64,000 bases of DNA from Christensenella sp. UBA4636 (GCA_002405915.1 DHMS01000046.1:1-64000), one strand, 5' to 3'. Positions 17,122-26,672 are shown, counted from the stretch's first letter. Numbers and translations: made by a program. Notes: generated by a model from the letters alone, not told the origin.

Positions 17122-18076
17122 CGGCAATAAGCACAAATATCGCGCCGATAACGCCCACCGCCGGGTAAAGCACTTCAACAATCTTATAAAACCCTATTTT
17201 AGAGAGCGAAAACGCCGCTACGCAGATTAAAATTTTTGCGATTTTCCGCGGTTTTTCGCTTTTTATCGTAAGGTCCGCAAAATTAAAAACGGCAAGATTT
17301 TCCGAAAGCAAAGTCGTGACTATGCCGAAGTACAAAACGAGCGAAAAGCTGTAGCGTGAAAAGCCGTTAAAGGACAGTTTTTCCAAGAGCGGCACTGCGG
17401 AAACTTTTAATTTTCCGTCGCCGCCGAGCGAAAAGCCTATTAGCGTTACAAGACCGAAAAGTATCGCCGTAGACAAAAAACTAACGATAAACGCTTGCCT
17501 TTTTGTGAGAGTTTCGCCCGTCTTTTTAAAGACCGACGATGACATAAAAAGGTTAAGCCCCGTGTAAGAAATTATTTTGAGCGGTTTAAGTTTGCCTGTC
17601 GGAATATAGGTGAATCCGCTCGCAAAAAACAACAAAACGAGCGTAAAAACGACCGTAAACGGCACGAGAAAATTGTTGACTTTTTCTATTCCGCGTATGC
17701 CCTTATTAACCGTAAAAGAGCAGAAAATAAGCGTTAAAACGGAAACTATCGGGATTTTTTTTAAGAAAACGAACACGCTCGAAGCCGCCTCGTCCGCGGC
17801 GGAAAGCATGCCGCCGAGCATAACGAGGTTGCCAACAAAAATAAAATATACCGAAACTTTTTTGAGCGCGCCGCCTTTGAAAAGTTCGTTCGTCAATAAA
17901 AAGTAAAGCGCGGGCATAAAAAGACATGCCGACAAAATTACCGAAACAATCAAATTGCCTGTGAGAAAAAACTCTACGATTTCCCGCCCGGAAATATACC
18001 CCGCGCCTATCACCGTGCCGACGATAACGCACGCCGCGCTAAGCGTTTTTTTTACCCCGCCCGAAAAATTACTCAT
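17051..18076 (-). CDS. YkvI-like membrane transporter
   Basis: Integral membrane protein of the YkvI family (amino acid-polyamine-organocation fold); substrate unknown. The 341 residues hold about ten hydrophobic segments, starting with SAACVIVGTVIGAGYISGREIVEFF, whose GAGYxSGxE pattern is the family hallmark near residues 20-35. It ends in a basic tail (RLLSPKARPRDTLK). The last 24 codons lie antisense to the end of the ABC permease gene. No clear ribosome site precedes the ATG; the neighbouring operon ends with a terminator just upstream, so it should have its own weak promoter. Confidence 0.8.
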   Translation of the reverse strand: MSNFSGGVKKTLSAACVIVGTVIGAGYISGREIVEFFLTGNLIVSVILSACLFMPALYFLLTNELFKGGALKKVSVYFIFVGNLVMLGGMLSAADEAASSVFVFLKKIPIVSVLTLIFCSFTVNKGIRGIEKVNNFLVPFTVVFTLVLLFFASGFTYIPTGKLKPLKIISYTGLNLFMSSSVFKKTGETLTKRQAFIVSFLSTAILFGLVTLIGFSLGGDGKLKVSAVPLLEKLSFNGFSRYSFSLVLYFGIVTTLLSENLAVFNFADLTIKSEKPRKIAKILICVAAFSLSKIGFYKIVEVLYPAVGVIGAIFVLIAVIFRLLSPKARPRDTLKPQARKV

Positions 18077-18112
18077 ACTTAAATATATTGCTTGAAAAAT
18101 CTTTTAAGTACG

Positions 18113-18142
18113 AAAAAAACTCCGACTTTAAAATCGAAGTTT
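18113..18142 (-). terminator. Terminator after the two-component operon
   Basis: Minus strand AAACTTCGA, 8-base loop, TCGGAGTTT (one G-U pair), then TTTT. It closes the response regulator, sensor kinase, membrane protein run. Confidence 0.8.
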
Positions 18143-18167
18143 GGTTTTTACGAGCGCGGATTTTTCG

Positions 18168-19199
18168 TTACGCGCTGAAACTGTAATCTATGAATTTTAT
18201 CGCGGTGAACGCCGAGCCGACAATCGCGACGATTTTCAAAATGGCGTCAAGGTAAAAAAAAGACGTGCCGAGAAGGAAAAGTATTCTGAAAATCACCGTT
18301 AAAATTAGCAATAAATACACCGATTTAGGCATATCGCGGCGGTTTTCCTTGAATTCCGTACTCATAGAAACGACCGTGCCGACGATAACCGCCCAGCACG
18401 AACACAAAAACGGATACATAAGGTAATTATTGTACCAACCGTCGAAAAGCCGCGAAAGACTACGTTTTAAGTACCCCTCGTCGTTTACTATAATATCGAT
18501 AAACGGCGTTTGAAGTTCGGAAAGCGAAAGTTGTTCTGTGATAAAGAGTCTTGCGAAGCCTTCGACTAAAAGTTCCGCGTAAACGTAACCCATAGCAAAG
18601 GACACGGCTACGACGAAGCATTGCGTTAAGCCGATTGTCTTATTCGTGTTCGCGATTATAAAGCAAACCACGAACGAAAAAATCGTGTTTATGATAGGCA
18701 TAACGTAAGTGTTGAGTTGTTCTTCAAGTATAATTTTTACTAAAAGCGCGTCCGCAAGGTATTTTAAAAGAACATAGCTGATTGCTCCCGCAACGAAGTA
18801 CAGCCCGATTTTGAAAAGGTCTATGTCCTTTTTCACGTTACATTCCGCAGCGAAAATCATAAGGAGCAAAGGCGCGAACAGAGGACACACTACGAGCATT
18901 ATCGGTATAGAGATTGCCGCAGACAAAAACGTGTTTATCAGTAGCCCTATGACAAGCAGCGCGCAAATTACGATTATAGTACGCATCGTATACTTAAAAA
19001 CGGGTAGATTATCTGCGTTTTTAAAGCTTTTTAAGTACGCTGCGTCGTCCCGCTTTATGGTCGCGATAAAGGCGTTGAAAAGGTTTGCGTTCTTTAATCT
19101 CGTCGCGGGTTGTTCAACCTTGGGTTCGACTACGGAAACGACCTTTTCTTCGCCTTCTTCGCCGCTTTTAACTTTGTCTAATTTATCGAAGTTATTCAT
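18168..19199 (-). CDS. Unknown membrane protein coupled to a sensor kinase
   Basis: I do not recognise this family. The 343 residues start with a charged cytoplasmic segment (about 1-68, including GEEGEEKVVSVVEPKVEQP), followed by about seven hydrophobic segments; one (about 100-118) is rich in Pro and Leu (IPIMLVVCPLFAPLLLMIF). No catalytic motif, ATP-binding site or transporter signature is visible. The start ATG lies inside the last codons of the sensor kinase (8-base overlap), so the two are made together. That arrangement suggests a partner or output of the two-component system, for example an accessory sensor; this is inference. Confidence 0.75.
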   Translation of the reverse strand: MNNFDKLDKVKSGEEGEEKVVSVVEPKVEQPATRLKNANLFNAFIATIKRDDAAYLKSFKNADNLPVFKYTMRTIIVICALLVIGLLINTFLSAAISIPIMLVVCPLFAPLLLMIFAAECNVKKDIDLFKIGLYFVAGAISYVLLKYLADALLVKIILEEQLNTYVMPIINTIFSFVVCFIIANTNKTIGLTQCFVVAVSFAMGYVYAELLVEGFARLFITEQLSLSELQTPFIDIIVNDEGYLKRSLSRLFDGWYNNYLMYPFLCSCWAVIVGTVVSMSTEFKENRRDMPKSVYLLLILTVIFRILFLLGTSFFYLDAILKIVAIVGSAFTAIKFIDYSFSA

Positions 19200-20730
19200 C
19201 TTTGTCCGCCCCCTCTATCGGTTTAAACTCAACGAAGAAGTTACTCCCGACGCCCTTTTCGCTTATAACGCCGAAGCGAAGCCCGTGAGATAGGAGTATA
19301 GTTTTGACAATTGAAAGCCCTAAGCCCGTGCCTTTTACGGGGCGTTGGTGCGTTTCGCTGAAACGATAGTATTTGTTCCAGACCGTTTCTATCTTGTCCT
19401 CGGAAATGCCTTTTCCGCTGTCTATCGTTTGAAAAAGTATCTTGTCGCCCTCGTTTTTTAGCGTTACTTTTATGGTTTTGTCGTCGCCCGTATAGTTAAT
19501 CGAGTTGCCGATAAGGTTGTAGAAAACCTGTTCTATTTTCTTCTCGTCGATTAAGGAATACAAATCTTTATCGATATCCGAAATTATCGTGTAGCCCGAA
19601 TTTTCAGCAAAATCGTGGAAGCGGTACAAAACCTTTTCGCAAAGCTCGGAAAGGTTTACTTTGGTTAAAACGGGAACGTTTACGTTGCTTTGCAGCTTTG
19701 AAAGGTCGAGAATATCGTTGACGAGCATAGTGAGCCTATCCGTTTCGTCGATGATAACTTGCGTGTGCGCGTCGCGTTTTTCCTTAATATCGCCGGACAA
19801 ATCGCGTATCATTTCGGCGTAAGCCTTAATCATCGTTAGCGGCGTTTTTAAGTCGTGCGAAACGTTGGCGAGCAAATCGCGTTGAAGCCCGCCCGTTTTG
19901 GCGATACCTTCTTTTGCGTAGTTAAGCGCGTCGGCAAGCTCGGCGACCTCTTCGTAAGATTCGCCTTTAAACGTAACGTTTTCGTTGCCTTCCGCCCAAC
20001 TTTTTGCAGTTTTGGACATTTCCACTATCGGTCGAGCGAGTTTTTTGGACATATAAAGCGACAAGAAGAACGAAACTACGACGACGCAACCCGTAATGAT
20101 TATAAGCTGCAACTGCATTACGCTCACCGTTTCAGTAAGCGAACCTTGCGAACTTTTAAGCACCAAATACCCGTCCACATTGCGGTTTTTTACCGTCGTA
20201 ATGTATACGAAGTAGGAGTTTTTGCCGGTGCTATCCGGTTCTATTTTGTCGCAAAGATAACTTGCGGAAGAACGATTGAGCTTGTTTATCAAGTCGTTGA
20301 CAAGCTCTTCTTCGGTTTTCGCAAAGTCGTATGACGGACTGTCCGAGGATGAATCGGAAGAACTTCCGCCGGACGAATCCGCCGAGGAATCCGGGATAGA
20401 ATCCTTGTTGACGTATCCGCTGTAAATGGTTTCGATATTGAGCTTTCCGTCGGCAACATAGGCAATGTAAGTTATGATGCCCGTTTCGTTGGCGTTTATG
20501 GCAAGATTGAGCCACCGCCCTATCGTCGCGTCCGTTATCTCTTCGTCCGTATTTAAGGCTTCCGAAAGCTTTTCTCCCGTGTCTCTAAGCGTATTGTATT
20601 TTTTTTGACGGTAAATTCCCGAGAACAAAAGTATCTGCACGACCCATATAAACGCGACGAAAATAACGGTGAACAGTATAAAATAATACCATAAGTTATA
20701 CTGCAGTTTTGCAAGTTTTTTTACTTTCAT
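19192..20730 (-). CDS. Sensor histidine kinase
   Basis: Membrane kinase for the adjacent OmpR-type regulator. The 512 residues have TM1 (about 14-37), an extracellular sensor region of about 170 residues, TM2 (about 207-227), a HAMP linker, the HisKA box with phospho-acceptor His near 292 (ANVSHDLKTPLTM), and the ATPase domain with N box (YNLIGNSINYT), DSGKGI and GTGLGLSIV. The sensor region contains a low-complexity stretch of Ser, Asp and Gly at about 113-133, probably a flexible linker that splits it in two. The start overlaps the regulator stop (ATGA). Confidence 0.93.
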   Translation of the reverse strand: MKVKKLAKLQYNLWYYFILFTVIFVAFIWVVQILLFSGIYRQKKYNTLRDTGEKLSEALNTDEEITDATIGRWLNLAINANETGIITYIAYVADGKLNIETIYSGYVNKDSIPDSSADSSGGSSSDSSSDSPSYDFAKTEEELVNDLINKLNRSSASYLCDKIEPDSTGKNSYFVYITTVKNRNVDGYLVLKSSQGSLTETVSVMQLQLIIITGCVVVVSFFLSLYMSKKLARPIVEMSKTAKSWAEGNENVTFKGESYEEVAELADALNYAKEGIAKTGGLQRDLLANVSHDLKTPLTMIKAYAEMIRDLSGDIKEKRDAHTQVIIDETDRLTMLVNDILDLSKLQSNVNVPVLTKVNLSELCEKVLYRFHDFAENSGYTIISDIDKDLYSLIDEKKIEQVFYNLIGNSINYTGDDKTIKVTLKNEGDKILFQTIDSGKGISEDKIETVWNKYYRFSETHQRPVKGTGLGLSIVKTILLSHGLRFGVISEKGVGSNFFVEFKPIEGADKDE

Positions 20731-21401
20731 GCTTCGAACTTATACCCGAGTCCGCGTAAAGTCAAAATAAATTTACGGTACTCGCCGAGATTGCTCCTTA
20801 AAGTTTTTATGTGCGTGTCGACCGTTCTGTCGTCGCCGAAAAAGTCGTAACCCCAAACGTCGGCAAGCAGTTTTTCTCGCGTTAAAGCAACGCCGCGGTT
20901 TTTGACCATGTAGAACAAAAGCTCGTATTCCTTAGGCGTTAAGTCGACCGCTTTGCCGTCGATTTTTACCGTTCTTCCCTTAAAATCGATTTCAAGCCCC
21001 TCGAATTTCATTTCGTCGCTCGGCTTTTCTTCTGTTTTTTGAGATTTTCTGCGGCTTAAAATAGCATTTATGCGCGCCATAACCTCTTTCGTGGAGAAAG
21101 GCTTTACGACATAATCGTCTACGCCCAAACCGAAACCGTAAAGTTTGTCCGTTTCTTCAGTTCTTGCCGAGAGCATGATAACGGGCGTGTCGGAAAACTT
21201 TCTTATTTCCTTAACGGCGGTGAATCCGTCGATTTTCGGCATCATTATATCCATTATAATAAGGTCGTAGTTATTTTCTCGGCATTTGTCGATTGCTTCT
21301 CTGCCGTCGCCCGCTTCGTCCGTTTCGTAACCCTCGAAGTGCGCGTATTCGGCGATAACTTCGCGTAATTTTGCTTCGTCGTCGACGATAAGTATTTTCA
21401 T
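20727..21401 (-). CDS. OmpR-family response regulator
   Basis: DNA-binding regulator phosphorylated by the neighbouring kinase. The 224 residues have a receiver domain (acidic pocket D7/D8, phospho-acceptor Asp51 in IIMDIMMPK, conserved Lys in VVKPFS near 101) and a winged-helix domain from about 128 with DLTPKEYELLFYMVKNRG and DRTVDTHIKTLRSNLGE. GGAG lies nine bases before the ATG. First gene of the three-gene signalling unit; only 17 bases from the peptidase E gene upstream, so it may be co-transcribed with it. Confidence 0.94.
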   Translation of the reverse strand: MKILIVDDEAKLREVIAEYAHFEGYETDEAGDGREAIDKCRENNYDLIIMDIMMPKIDGFTAVKEIRKFSDTPVIMLSARTEETDKLYGFGLGVDDYVVKPFSTKEVMARINAILSRRKSQKTEEKPSDEMKFEGLEIDFKGRTVKIDGKAVDLTPKEYELLFYMVKNRGVALTREKLLADVWGYDFFGDDRTVDTHIKTLRSNLGEYRKFILTLRGLGYKFEA

Positions 21402-21418
21402 AAGGTAAACTCCTTTTT

Positions 21419-22141
21419 TTATTCGTTTTCTTTTATCGGCGAAATTTCGAATTTTTCTTCTTTGTCGCCGTTAATTCTCAATGCGTAAGCTTTTCCGCCG
21501 GAAGAAAGACTGCCTAAAAGCTTTTCGTTTTTGAAAACAAGCCCCGCGTCGCCCTCTATTCCGTAGATAGGCTCGTAACTTTTGCCCGAAGCCTTTAACG
21601 CTTCGAAGTAATCTTTTTCTCTAAGTTCGAAGTGCGGGCAGCACACCCCGTCAAGATATGATAACGCGGGGTATAGGGCATAACTTTCTTCTCCCGTTAC
21701 CGACGGACTGTCCGTGTACATATCGGAAAACCAGCATATCGCTCCCGCGGAAAGCCCCGCGATTATAACTCCGCGTTCGTAAGCTTCTCTCACGAGCTTG
21801 TCTATGCCGAGTTCTTTCCATTTTTCTATCATATAAACGGTGTCGCCGCCGCCGACGTAAATAAAGTCGCAAAGCGTGAATTTTTCTGCGATTTTCTCGG
21901 CGTTCATCTCGCCGTAAACGCATAAAACGCAGTCGGCTTTTATGTCGAAAACGCTCGTGTAAGTTTTGCGGAACGAGTTGAAGTATGGCATACTGTCGTG
22001 GCTTGCCGTGCCGATAAAAAGCCCTCTTGCGCGCTTGTCCCCGGCATGTTTTTTTGCTAAATTCGCTATATATTCGTCCATTTTAAGCGTGGTTTTTTCC
22101 TTCAATTCCCCGCCGCCGAAAGCAATAATATATCTGTCCAT
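21419..22141 (-). CDS. Peptidase E-like protein (family S51)
   Basis: Serine peptidase fold related to aspartyl dipeptidase PepE and cyanophycinase. The 240 residues show the nucleophile elbow GLSAGAICWF near 130, an upstream YVGGGDTVYMIEKW glycine-rich segment near 95-108, and a histidine in CPHFELREKDYF that is a plausible triad member. True dipeptide specificity for N-terminal Asp is not proven. It lies two bases after cca and before the two-component genes. The ribosome site is weak, consistent with coupling to cca translation. Confidence 0.82.
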   Translation of the reverse strand: MDRYIIAFGGGELKEKTTLKMDEYIANLAKKHAGDKRARGLFIGTASHDSMPYFNSFRKTYTSVFDIKADCVLCVYGEMNAEKIAEKFTLCDFIYVGGGDTVYMIEKWKELGIDKLVREAYERGVIIAGLSAGAICWFSDMYTDSPSVTGEESYALYPALSYLDGVCCPHFELREKDYFEALKASGKSYEPIYGIEGDAGLVFKNEKLLGSLSSGGKAYALRINGDKEEKFEISPIKENE

Positions 22142-22143
22142 AA

Positions 22144-23478
22144 TCAGTAATATTTTTTCAATCTCAAAGCTTCTTTTATTAGCTCGTCTTTGTCGTTTTT
22201 AATTTTGTTTTTCAAAACAAGCTCGAAAAGCCTGTACTTTAAGCGACCAACGTTTATGCCGTTAACGCCCATGTTTTTAAGGTCGTCGCCGTTGATTTTT
22301 AAATCGCTCTGCTCGTAGCATTCGCCGTTTGCCAAAATCTCCTCGTAGGCTTTTTTGCTTGCGATATGGCAATGCACGTATTTTAAAATCCCGTGTTCGG
22401 AATGAGCGTAGCAGTCGGCGGCTTTGACCTTTAAAAGCTCGGCAAACAAATCTTTTCCGTACACCGACATAAACTTTTTAATTCTGTATTTATCGTCGTC
22501 GTAACTTCTGTCGTGGTTTTCGACAAGCACGGCTACGTGATTTATAAACCTTGTCGGGGCTTTCAGTCTTTTTAGCGTATCGCGCGTTATCTCCGCGCCC
22601 TTTTGCATATGCCCCGGAAAATGCCCGCGCCCCTCGTCGTCAATATAAAACGTGTACGGCTTGCCCGAATCGTGTAAAAGTAACGCCCACATTACCTCTT
22701 CGTTGCCGCCCTTGCCGAGTTCTACGGCTTTAACCGTGTGTTCGTAAACGGTGTAAAGGTGCGAAAGGCTTTTTTGTTCGAACCCGTCCTCGGGCGCGAT
22801 TTCGGGTAAAACTTCGAATATTATTTCGCGCTCGTTGAAAAGAGCTTTCGCCGCGTATGGCGCGGTTAAAATTTTCGTGAGTTCCGAAAAAATTCTTTCG
22901 ACGGATACTTTTTGCAAAAGACCTTTGGTTTCGAGCATGGCTCTTTTCGTGTTTTCTTCGATATCGAAGCCCGTTTGCGCTTCGAACCTCACCGCGCGCA
23001 AAATTCTCAAAGCGTCCTCGCCGAACCTCTCTTTCGGCTCTCCTACCGTGCGGATAATTTTGTTTTTGATATCGTCAAGCCCGCCGAAGATATCGATAAG
23101 CCCTTTTTCGGGCGAATACGCCATTGCGTTTATAGTAAAATCTCTGCGTTTTAAATCCTCTTCGAGGCTCGTCACAAAGGTAACGCCGTCGGGATGGCGC
23201 GAATCGCTGTACGCTTTTTCCGTTCTGAAAGTCGTAATTTCAATGAAAGTTCCGTTCTTTATAACGGTTAGCGTGCCGTGTTTTTCTCCCGTAGCGATAA
23301 CTTTGCAGTCAGCAAAAACACGCTTAACTTCTTCCGTTTTTGCGGAAGTAGTCAAGTCGTAGTCATGCACCTTAACACCCGACAATTCGTCGCGAACGGC
23401 TCCGCCCACAACGTAGGCTTCGTAACCGAACGTGTTAAGCCGCGTAATAAAAAATTTTATCGTTTCGGGTAAAAACAT
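22144..23478 (-). CDS. cca: CCA tRNA nucleotidyltransferase
   Basis: Adds or repairs the 3' CCA of tRNAs. The 444 residues contain the class II polymerase head (YVVGGAVRDELSG, then DYDLTTSAKTEEV with the metal-binding Asp pair), RRDFTINAMAYSPEKGLIDIFGG, the RNA-binding GEPKERFGEDALRILRAVRF segment, and a C-terminal HD domain (LLHDSGKPYTF, then NHDRSYDD). The HD domain makes it longer than the Bacillus enzyme and may give phosphohydrolase activity. The gene is three bases from the lysR stop and has no strong ribosome site. The tRNA-Leu of this window already encodes its CCA, so repair is likely part of its role. Confidence 0.93.
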   Translation of the reverse strand: MFLPETIKFFITRLNTFGYEAYVVGGAVRDELSGVKVHDYDLTTSAKTEEVKRVFADCKVIATGEKHGTLTVIKNGTFIEITTFRTEKAYSDSRHPDGVTFVTSLEEDLKRRDFTINAMAYSPEKGLIDIFGGLDDIKNKIIRTVGEPKERFGEDALRILRAVRFEAQTGFDIEENTKRAMLETKGLLQKVSVERIFSELTKILTAPYAAKALFNEREIIFEVLPEIAPEDGFEQKSLSHLYTVYEHTVKAVELGKGGNEEVMWALLLHDSGKPYTFYIDDEGRGHFPGHMQKGAEITRDTLKRLKAPTRFINHVAVLVENHDRSYDDDKYRIKKFMSVYGKDLFAELLKVKAADCYAHSEHGILKYVHCHIASKKAYEEILANGECYEQSDLKINGDDLKNMGVNGINVGRLKYRLFELVLKNKIKNDKDELIKEALRLKKYY

Positions 23479-23481
23479 ATC

Positions 23482-24381
23482 TTAATCCGTGGTTTCGTAT
23501 TTGTTTAAGAGTTTTAAAAATTCGTTGACGGCGAATGAAGCCGACTGTTGTTTATTCGTGACAACCCCTATCGCCCTTGTAGGAAGTTCGGGGTTAGTCT
23601 TAATTTCCGTAAGTTGTCCGCTTGCAAGTTCCTTTAAAACGTACTCTCTCGGCACGCAAGCAATGCCCATACCCTCTACCGCCATAGCCGTTAAAAGTTC
23701 CACGCTGCCGAGTTCTAAATCGGGCGTGAATTTTATGTTGAGCGTATGCGCGAATTCGTCTATCTTCGCCCGCGTCATCGTCGTCGGGTCGAGCATCAAA
23801 AGCGGATAATTGCACAAAGCCGAAAGTTGAACGGGACGATAGAAGAGTTCTTTATACTTGTCGCTCGCAACGAAAACGTCGTGAATTGTTCCCGTTTGCC
23901 CCGTGAAAGTTACGGTGTTTACCGTGACGGGAAGATTGACGAAGCCTATGTCGGCTTTGTCGTCATGCACCGCGTCGATACACTCTTTGCTCGTTCCGTT
24001 TATAAAGTAAAGCGAAACGTCGGGATACGTTTCCTTGAATTCCTTTATGTATTTAAGAAGGAAAAAATTGATAACGTTGTCGGAAGCGGCAATGCGGACG
24101 GAACCGGTAGCTATGTTTTTCATCTCGGAAAACTTTCTTTCCGCGTCCGATAACATTTCCATAACCGTTTCAACGACCTTGAACATTTGCTTTCCGCCCG
24201 TTTCGGTCAGTTCCATTCCGCGCGAAACTCTGTTGAAGAGCGCGCCGCCGAGCTGAGCTTCGAGGCTTTTTATCGCTTGAGAAACTGCCGGTTGCGATAT
24301 AAAAAGTTCCTCCGCGGCTTTCGTTATGCTTTTGCACTTCGCCACGGTGTAAAAAACTTTATACAGTTCGAGATTGACCAT
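23482..24381 (-). CDS. LysR-family transcriptional regulator
   Basis: DNA-binding regulator. Of 299 residues, the first 65 form the LysR helix-turn-helix (LYKVFYTVAKCKSITKAAEE, then SQPAVSQAIKSLEAQLGGALF), followed by a periplasmic-binding-like effector domain from about 90 (GSVRIAASDNVINFFL). It resembles the CysL/CbbR-like branch in style, but the effector and targets are unknown. It lies within a same-strand housekeeping run between mnmE and cca instead of being divergent from a target, which is unusual for the family. GGGAGG lies ten bases before the ATG. Confidence 0.9.
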   Translation of the reverse strand: MVNLELYKVFYTVAKCKSITKAAEELFISQPAVSQAIKSLEAQLGGALFNRVSRGMELTETGGKQMFKVVETVMEMLSDAERKFSEMKNIATGSVRIAASDNVINFFLLKYIKEFKETYPDVSLYFINGTSKECIDAVHDDKADIGFVNLPVTVNTVTFTGQTGTIHDVFVASDKYKELFYRPVQLSALCNYPLLMLDPTTMTRAKIDEFAHTLNIKFTPDLELGSVELLTAMAVEGMGIACVPREYVLKELASGQLTEIKTNPELPTRAIGVVTNKQQSASFAVNEFLKLLNKYETTD

Positions 24382-24417
24382 TTTTGCCGAACCTCCCGTT
24401 ATTTTTTTTGATTATTT

Positions 24418-25752
24418 TTACTTACCTACGCAGAACTTGGAAAAGATTTCGCTTATAACTTCTTCAACGCACGTTTCGCCGCTTATTTCGCCTAACGCAG
24501 ACCATGCCTTTTCGATGTCGACGGTTAAAATGTCGAGCGGCAAAACTCCGAGAACGTCGAGAACGTTGCTTAGATACCCTATCGACTTTTTGATTGCGTG
24601 GTAGTGCCTCTCTTCCGTAAGCGCGTCGCCCGCGAGCGCAAGTTCGTCAAGCCCCGCGTTGTCGAAGATTAGCTTTTTCAAGTTTTCTATGCCGTCGCCG
24701 TTGAGTGCGGAAACGCTTATATCCGCGCCCGAAAAACCCTTCAAGTCGGCTTTGTTCGCCACGGTTATTACGGGAACGCTTTGCGGAAGGGATTTTTTGA
24801 TTTGTTCATCCTCTTCCGTTATGCCGGTTTCGGAATCTATGATAAACAGCACGAGGTCTGCCGAATTCAGCGTGGAAAGACTGCGGCGAACGCCTATTTT
24901 TTCAACGGGGTCCTCCGTTTCGCGTATGCCCGCCGTATCGAAAAAGTCGAATTTTACGCCGTTTATATCGATTGAGCCTTCCACAACATCGCGCGTGGTG
25001 CCGGCAACCGACGTTACGATTGCCTTGTCCTCGTTTAAAAGGGCGTTAAGAACAGAACTTTTGCCCGCGTTGGGTTTGCCGGCTATCACGACTTTAACGC
25101 CCGATTTTATCTTCGAGCCGCTTTTATACGTGTCTGCGATAGTCTGCAAATCTTTCTTAACCGCGGTTATCCGTTCCTTAATCTCGTCCGTTTCCGACTG
25201 CTCTATTCCTTCCTCGGGGTAGTCAATGTTCGCGCTAATTTTCGCAAGCACGTTTTTAAGCTCGTCTTGCGCGTTTTTAATCTTTTTCAACAGATTTTCT
25301 CTATATAGATACAAGCCCGATTTCGCGAGAGCGGTTGACTCCGCGTTAATCATATCTATAAGCCCTTCGCACGAAGAAAGCGAAAGTTTGCCGTTTAAAA
25401 AGGCGCGTTTAGTGAATTCTCCGCGTTCCGCGCTCCTTGCGCCGAGCGAAAAAATCTTGCTTAATATAGCCCTTGTTATAGCTACGCCGCCGTGACAATG
25501 GAATTCCACCATGTCCTCGCCCGTGTAGCTTCTCGGCGACTTAAAGTATACGCACATGCCGAAGTCGTTCAGTCCGTCGCCCTCGATTGTGCCGACGTAC
25601 ATTTTGTACGGCTCGAAGTCTTTAACCGGCATTTTGCATTTAAACATTTTTTCGGCGATTTGTAAAGGGCTTTCGCCGCTTATTCTTATAACTCCCACGC
25701 CCGAAGCGAGCGGAGCCGTGGAGAGCGCCGCGATATTTTCAAAGCTTCTCAA
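24418..25752 (-). CDS. mnmE: tRNA modification GTPase MnmE
   Basis: With MnmG installs the aminomethyl-type group on U34 of several tRNAs. The 444 residues have an N-terminal tetrahydrofolate-binding domain (ALSTAPLASGVGVIRISG), a helical domain, an inserted G domain with P-loop GKPNAGKSS near 221, TTRD, DTAG and NKAD, and the C-terminal catalytic CxGK motif (FCVGK at the very end). It is usually found beside rpmH/rnpA/jag near the origin in Bacillota; here it is elsewhere. The start overlaps the preceding membrane-protein gene by four bases (ATGA). Confidence 0.96.
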   Translation of the reverse strand: MRSFENIAALSTAPLASGVGVIRISGESPLQIAEKMFKCKMPVKDFEPYKMYVGTIEGDGLNDFGMCVYFKSPRSYTGEDMVEFHCHGGVAITRAILSKIFSLGARSAERGEFTKRAFLNGKLSLSSCEGLIDMINAESTALAKSGLYLYRENLLKKIKNAQDELKNVLAKISANIDYPEEGIEQSETDEIKERITAVKKDLQTIADTYKSGSKIKSGVKVVIAGKPNAGKSSVLNALLNEDKAIVTSVAGTTRDVVEGSIDINGVKFDFFDTAGIRETEDPVEKIGVRRSLSTLNSADLVLFIIDSETGITEEDEQIKKSLPQSVPVITVANKADLKGFSGADISVSALNGDGIENLKKLIFDNAGLDELALAGDALTEERHYHAIKKSIGYLSNVLDVLGVLPLDILTVDIEKAWSALGEISGETCVEEVISEIFSKFCVGK

Positions 25753-26603
25753 AACAAATCGTCCTCTTTATCTTTATCGTCTTTTTTCGGCGTTGAATAT
25801 TCTTCGAAAACGTCGTCGTTTTTAGTCGTATCCGAGTACTCCGAGAACGGTGAGCTTTCCTTTTTTTCGCCGTCGGTATCGCTTCCGTAAGGTCTGAAAC
25901 CGCCCTCGTCTTGTCCGCGATAACTTCCGCCCGTAGACGAGCCGTAAAAGCCGCCGCGGCTTCTCATTTTTTCTTCGAACGCGCGGCGTTCTGCGGCAAG
26001 GTCCTTTTTATCGTTGTTTCTGCAAACGAAAACGAGTATGCCGAACATAAATTCGAGAAGAAGCGACAAAATCGCAAACCCCGCGACGGAATTTTTCGAA
26101 TAATAACGGAAGAACAATATCACGGTAAACACGAACATAACGATATAGCAAAGCGAAGTGACTACGCTTATGCCCGAGATAATATATTCGCCGAGTACGG
26201 CTTCCGTTACGGCGGGTATTTTGTTTTGCGTTACGATATACAAAAAGTCTTTCCAACAATAAAGCAAATCGTAGATAAAATTGACGAGTTTGTCGGCGAA
26301 TAAAAACGCGAACATCGCCCAACCCGTGTTTTTCATTCTTATTCCGCAAATGCTTGCGGGTCCGATTAGTTTGCCGAGCTGAACGTACCCTAAAAACGGC
26401 ACGAACGAAAGCCACGGCGTGGAAAGACCTTGTCTTTTAGACATAACGTAAACGCCTACGCTTCTAAAAGCGTAACCGACCGCTAAAAACAAAATCGAAG
26501 AAACAAGCGTGCTTATAGCAAGCGCGGAATAGTTGAATTCTATGCCGAGTTCGGCGAACATTTCGGCAGTAGAACGTATAGAAGCTATAATCGAATTTAA
26601 CAT
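25749..26603 (-). CDS. Unknown membrane protein with acidic C-terminal tail
   Basis: Not recognised. The 284 residues contain about five or six hydrophobic segments between 25 and 200 (for example STLVSSILFLAVGYAF and TSLCYIVMFVFTVILFF), then a cytoplasmic, low-complexity tail from about 205: a Gly/Ser/Arg part and a long Asp/Glu/Lys/Ser part ending in DKDKEDDLF. The segment PWLSFVPFLGYVQLGKLIG is reminiscent of small DUF-type membrane proteins of Clostridia. It is coupled to mnmE by an ATGA overlap and follows a CPBP protease gene. Its own ribosome site is weak. Confidence 0.75.
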   Translation of the reverse strand: MLNSIIASIRSTAEMFAELGIEFNYSALAISTLVSSILFLAVGYAFRSVGVYVMSKRQGLSTPWLSFVPFLGYVQLGKLIGPASICGIRMKNTGWAMFAFLFADKLVNFIYDLLYCWKDFLYIVTQNKIPAVTEAVLGEYIISGISVVTSLCYIVMFVFTVILFFRYYSKNSVAGFAILSLLLEFMFGILVFVCRNNDKKDLAAERRAFEEKMRSRGGFYGSSTGGSYRGQDEGGFRPYGSDTDGEKKESSPFSEYSDTTKNDDVFEEYSTPKKDDKDKEDDLF

Positions 26604-26672
26604 AAAGTTATTCGCCCCGCACGTTGCAAGGCTACCCCCTTTTTATAATTTAAAGAAAGCTTTTTTGTTGAA

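Noticed and set aside
18143..18167. CGTAAAAACC next to the two-component operon terminator, similar to the dispersed element
   Set aside because: The left TTACG arm is missing at the right distance; about ten matching bases are not enough.
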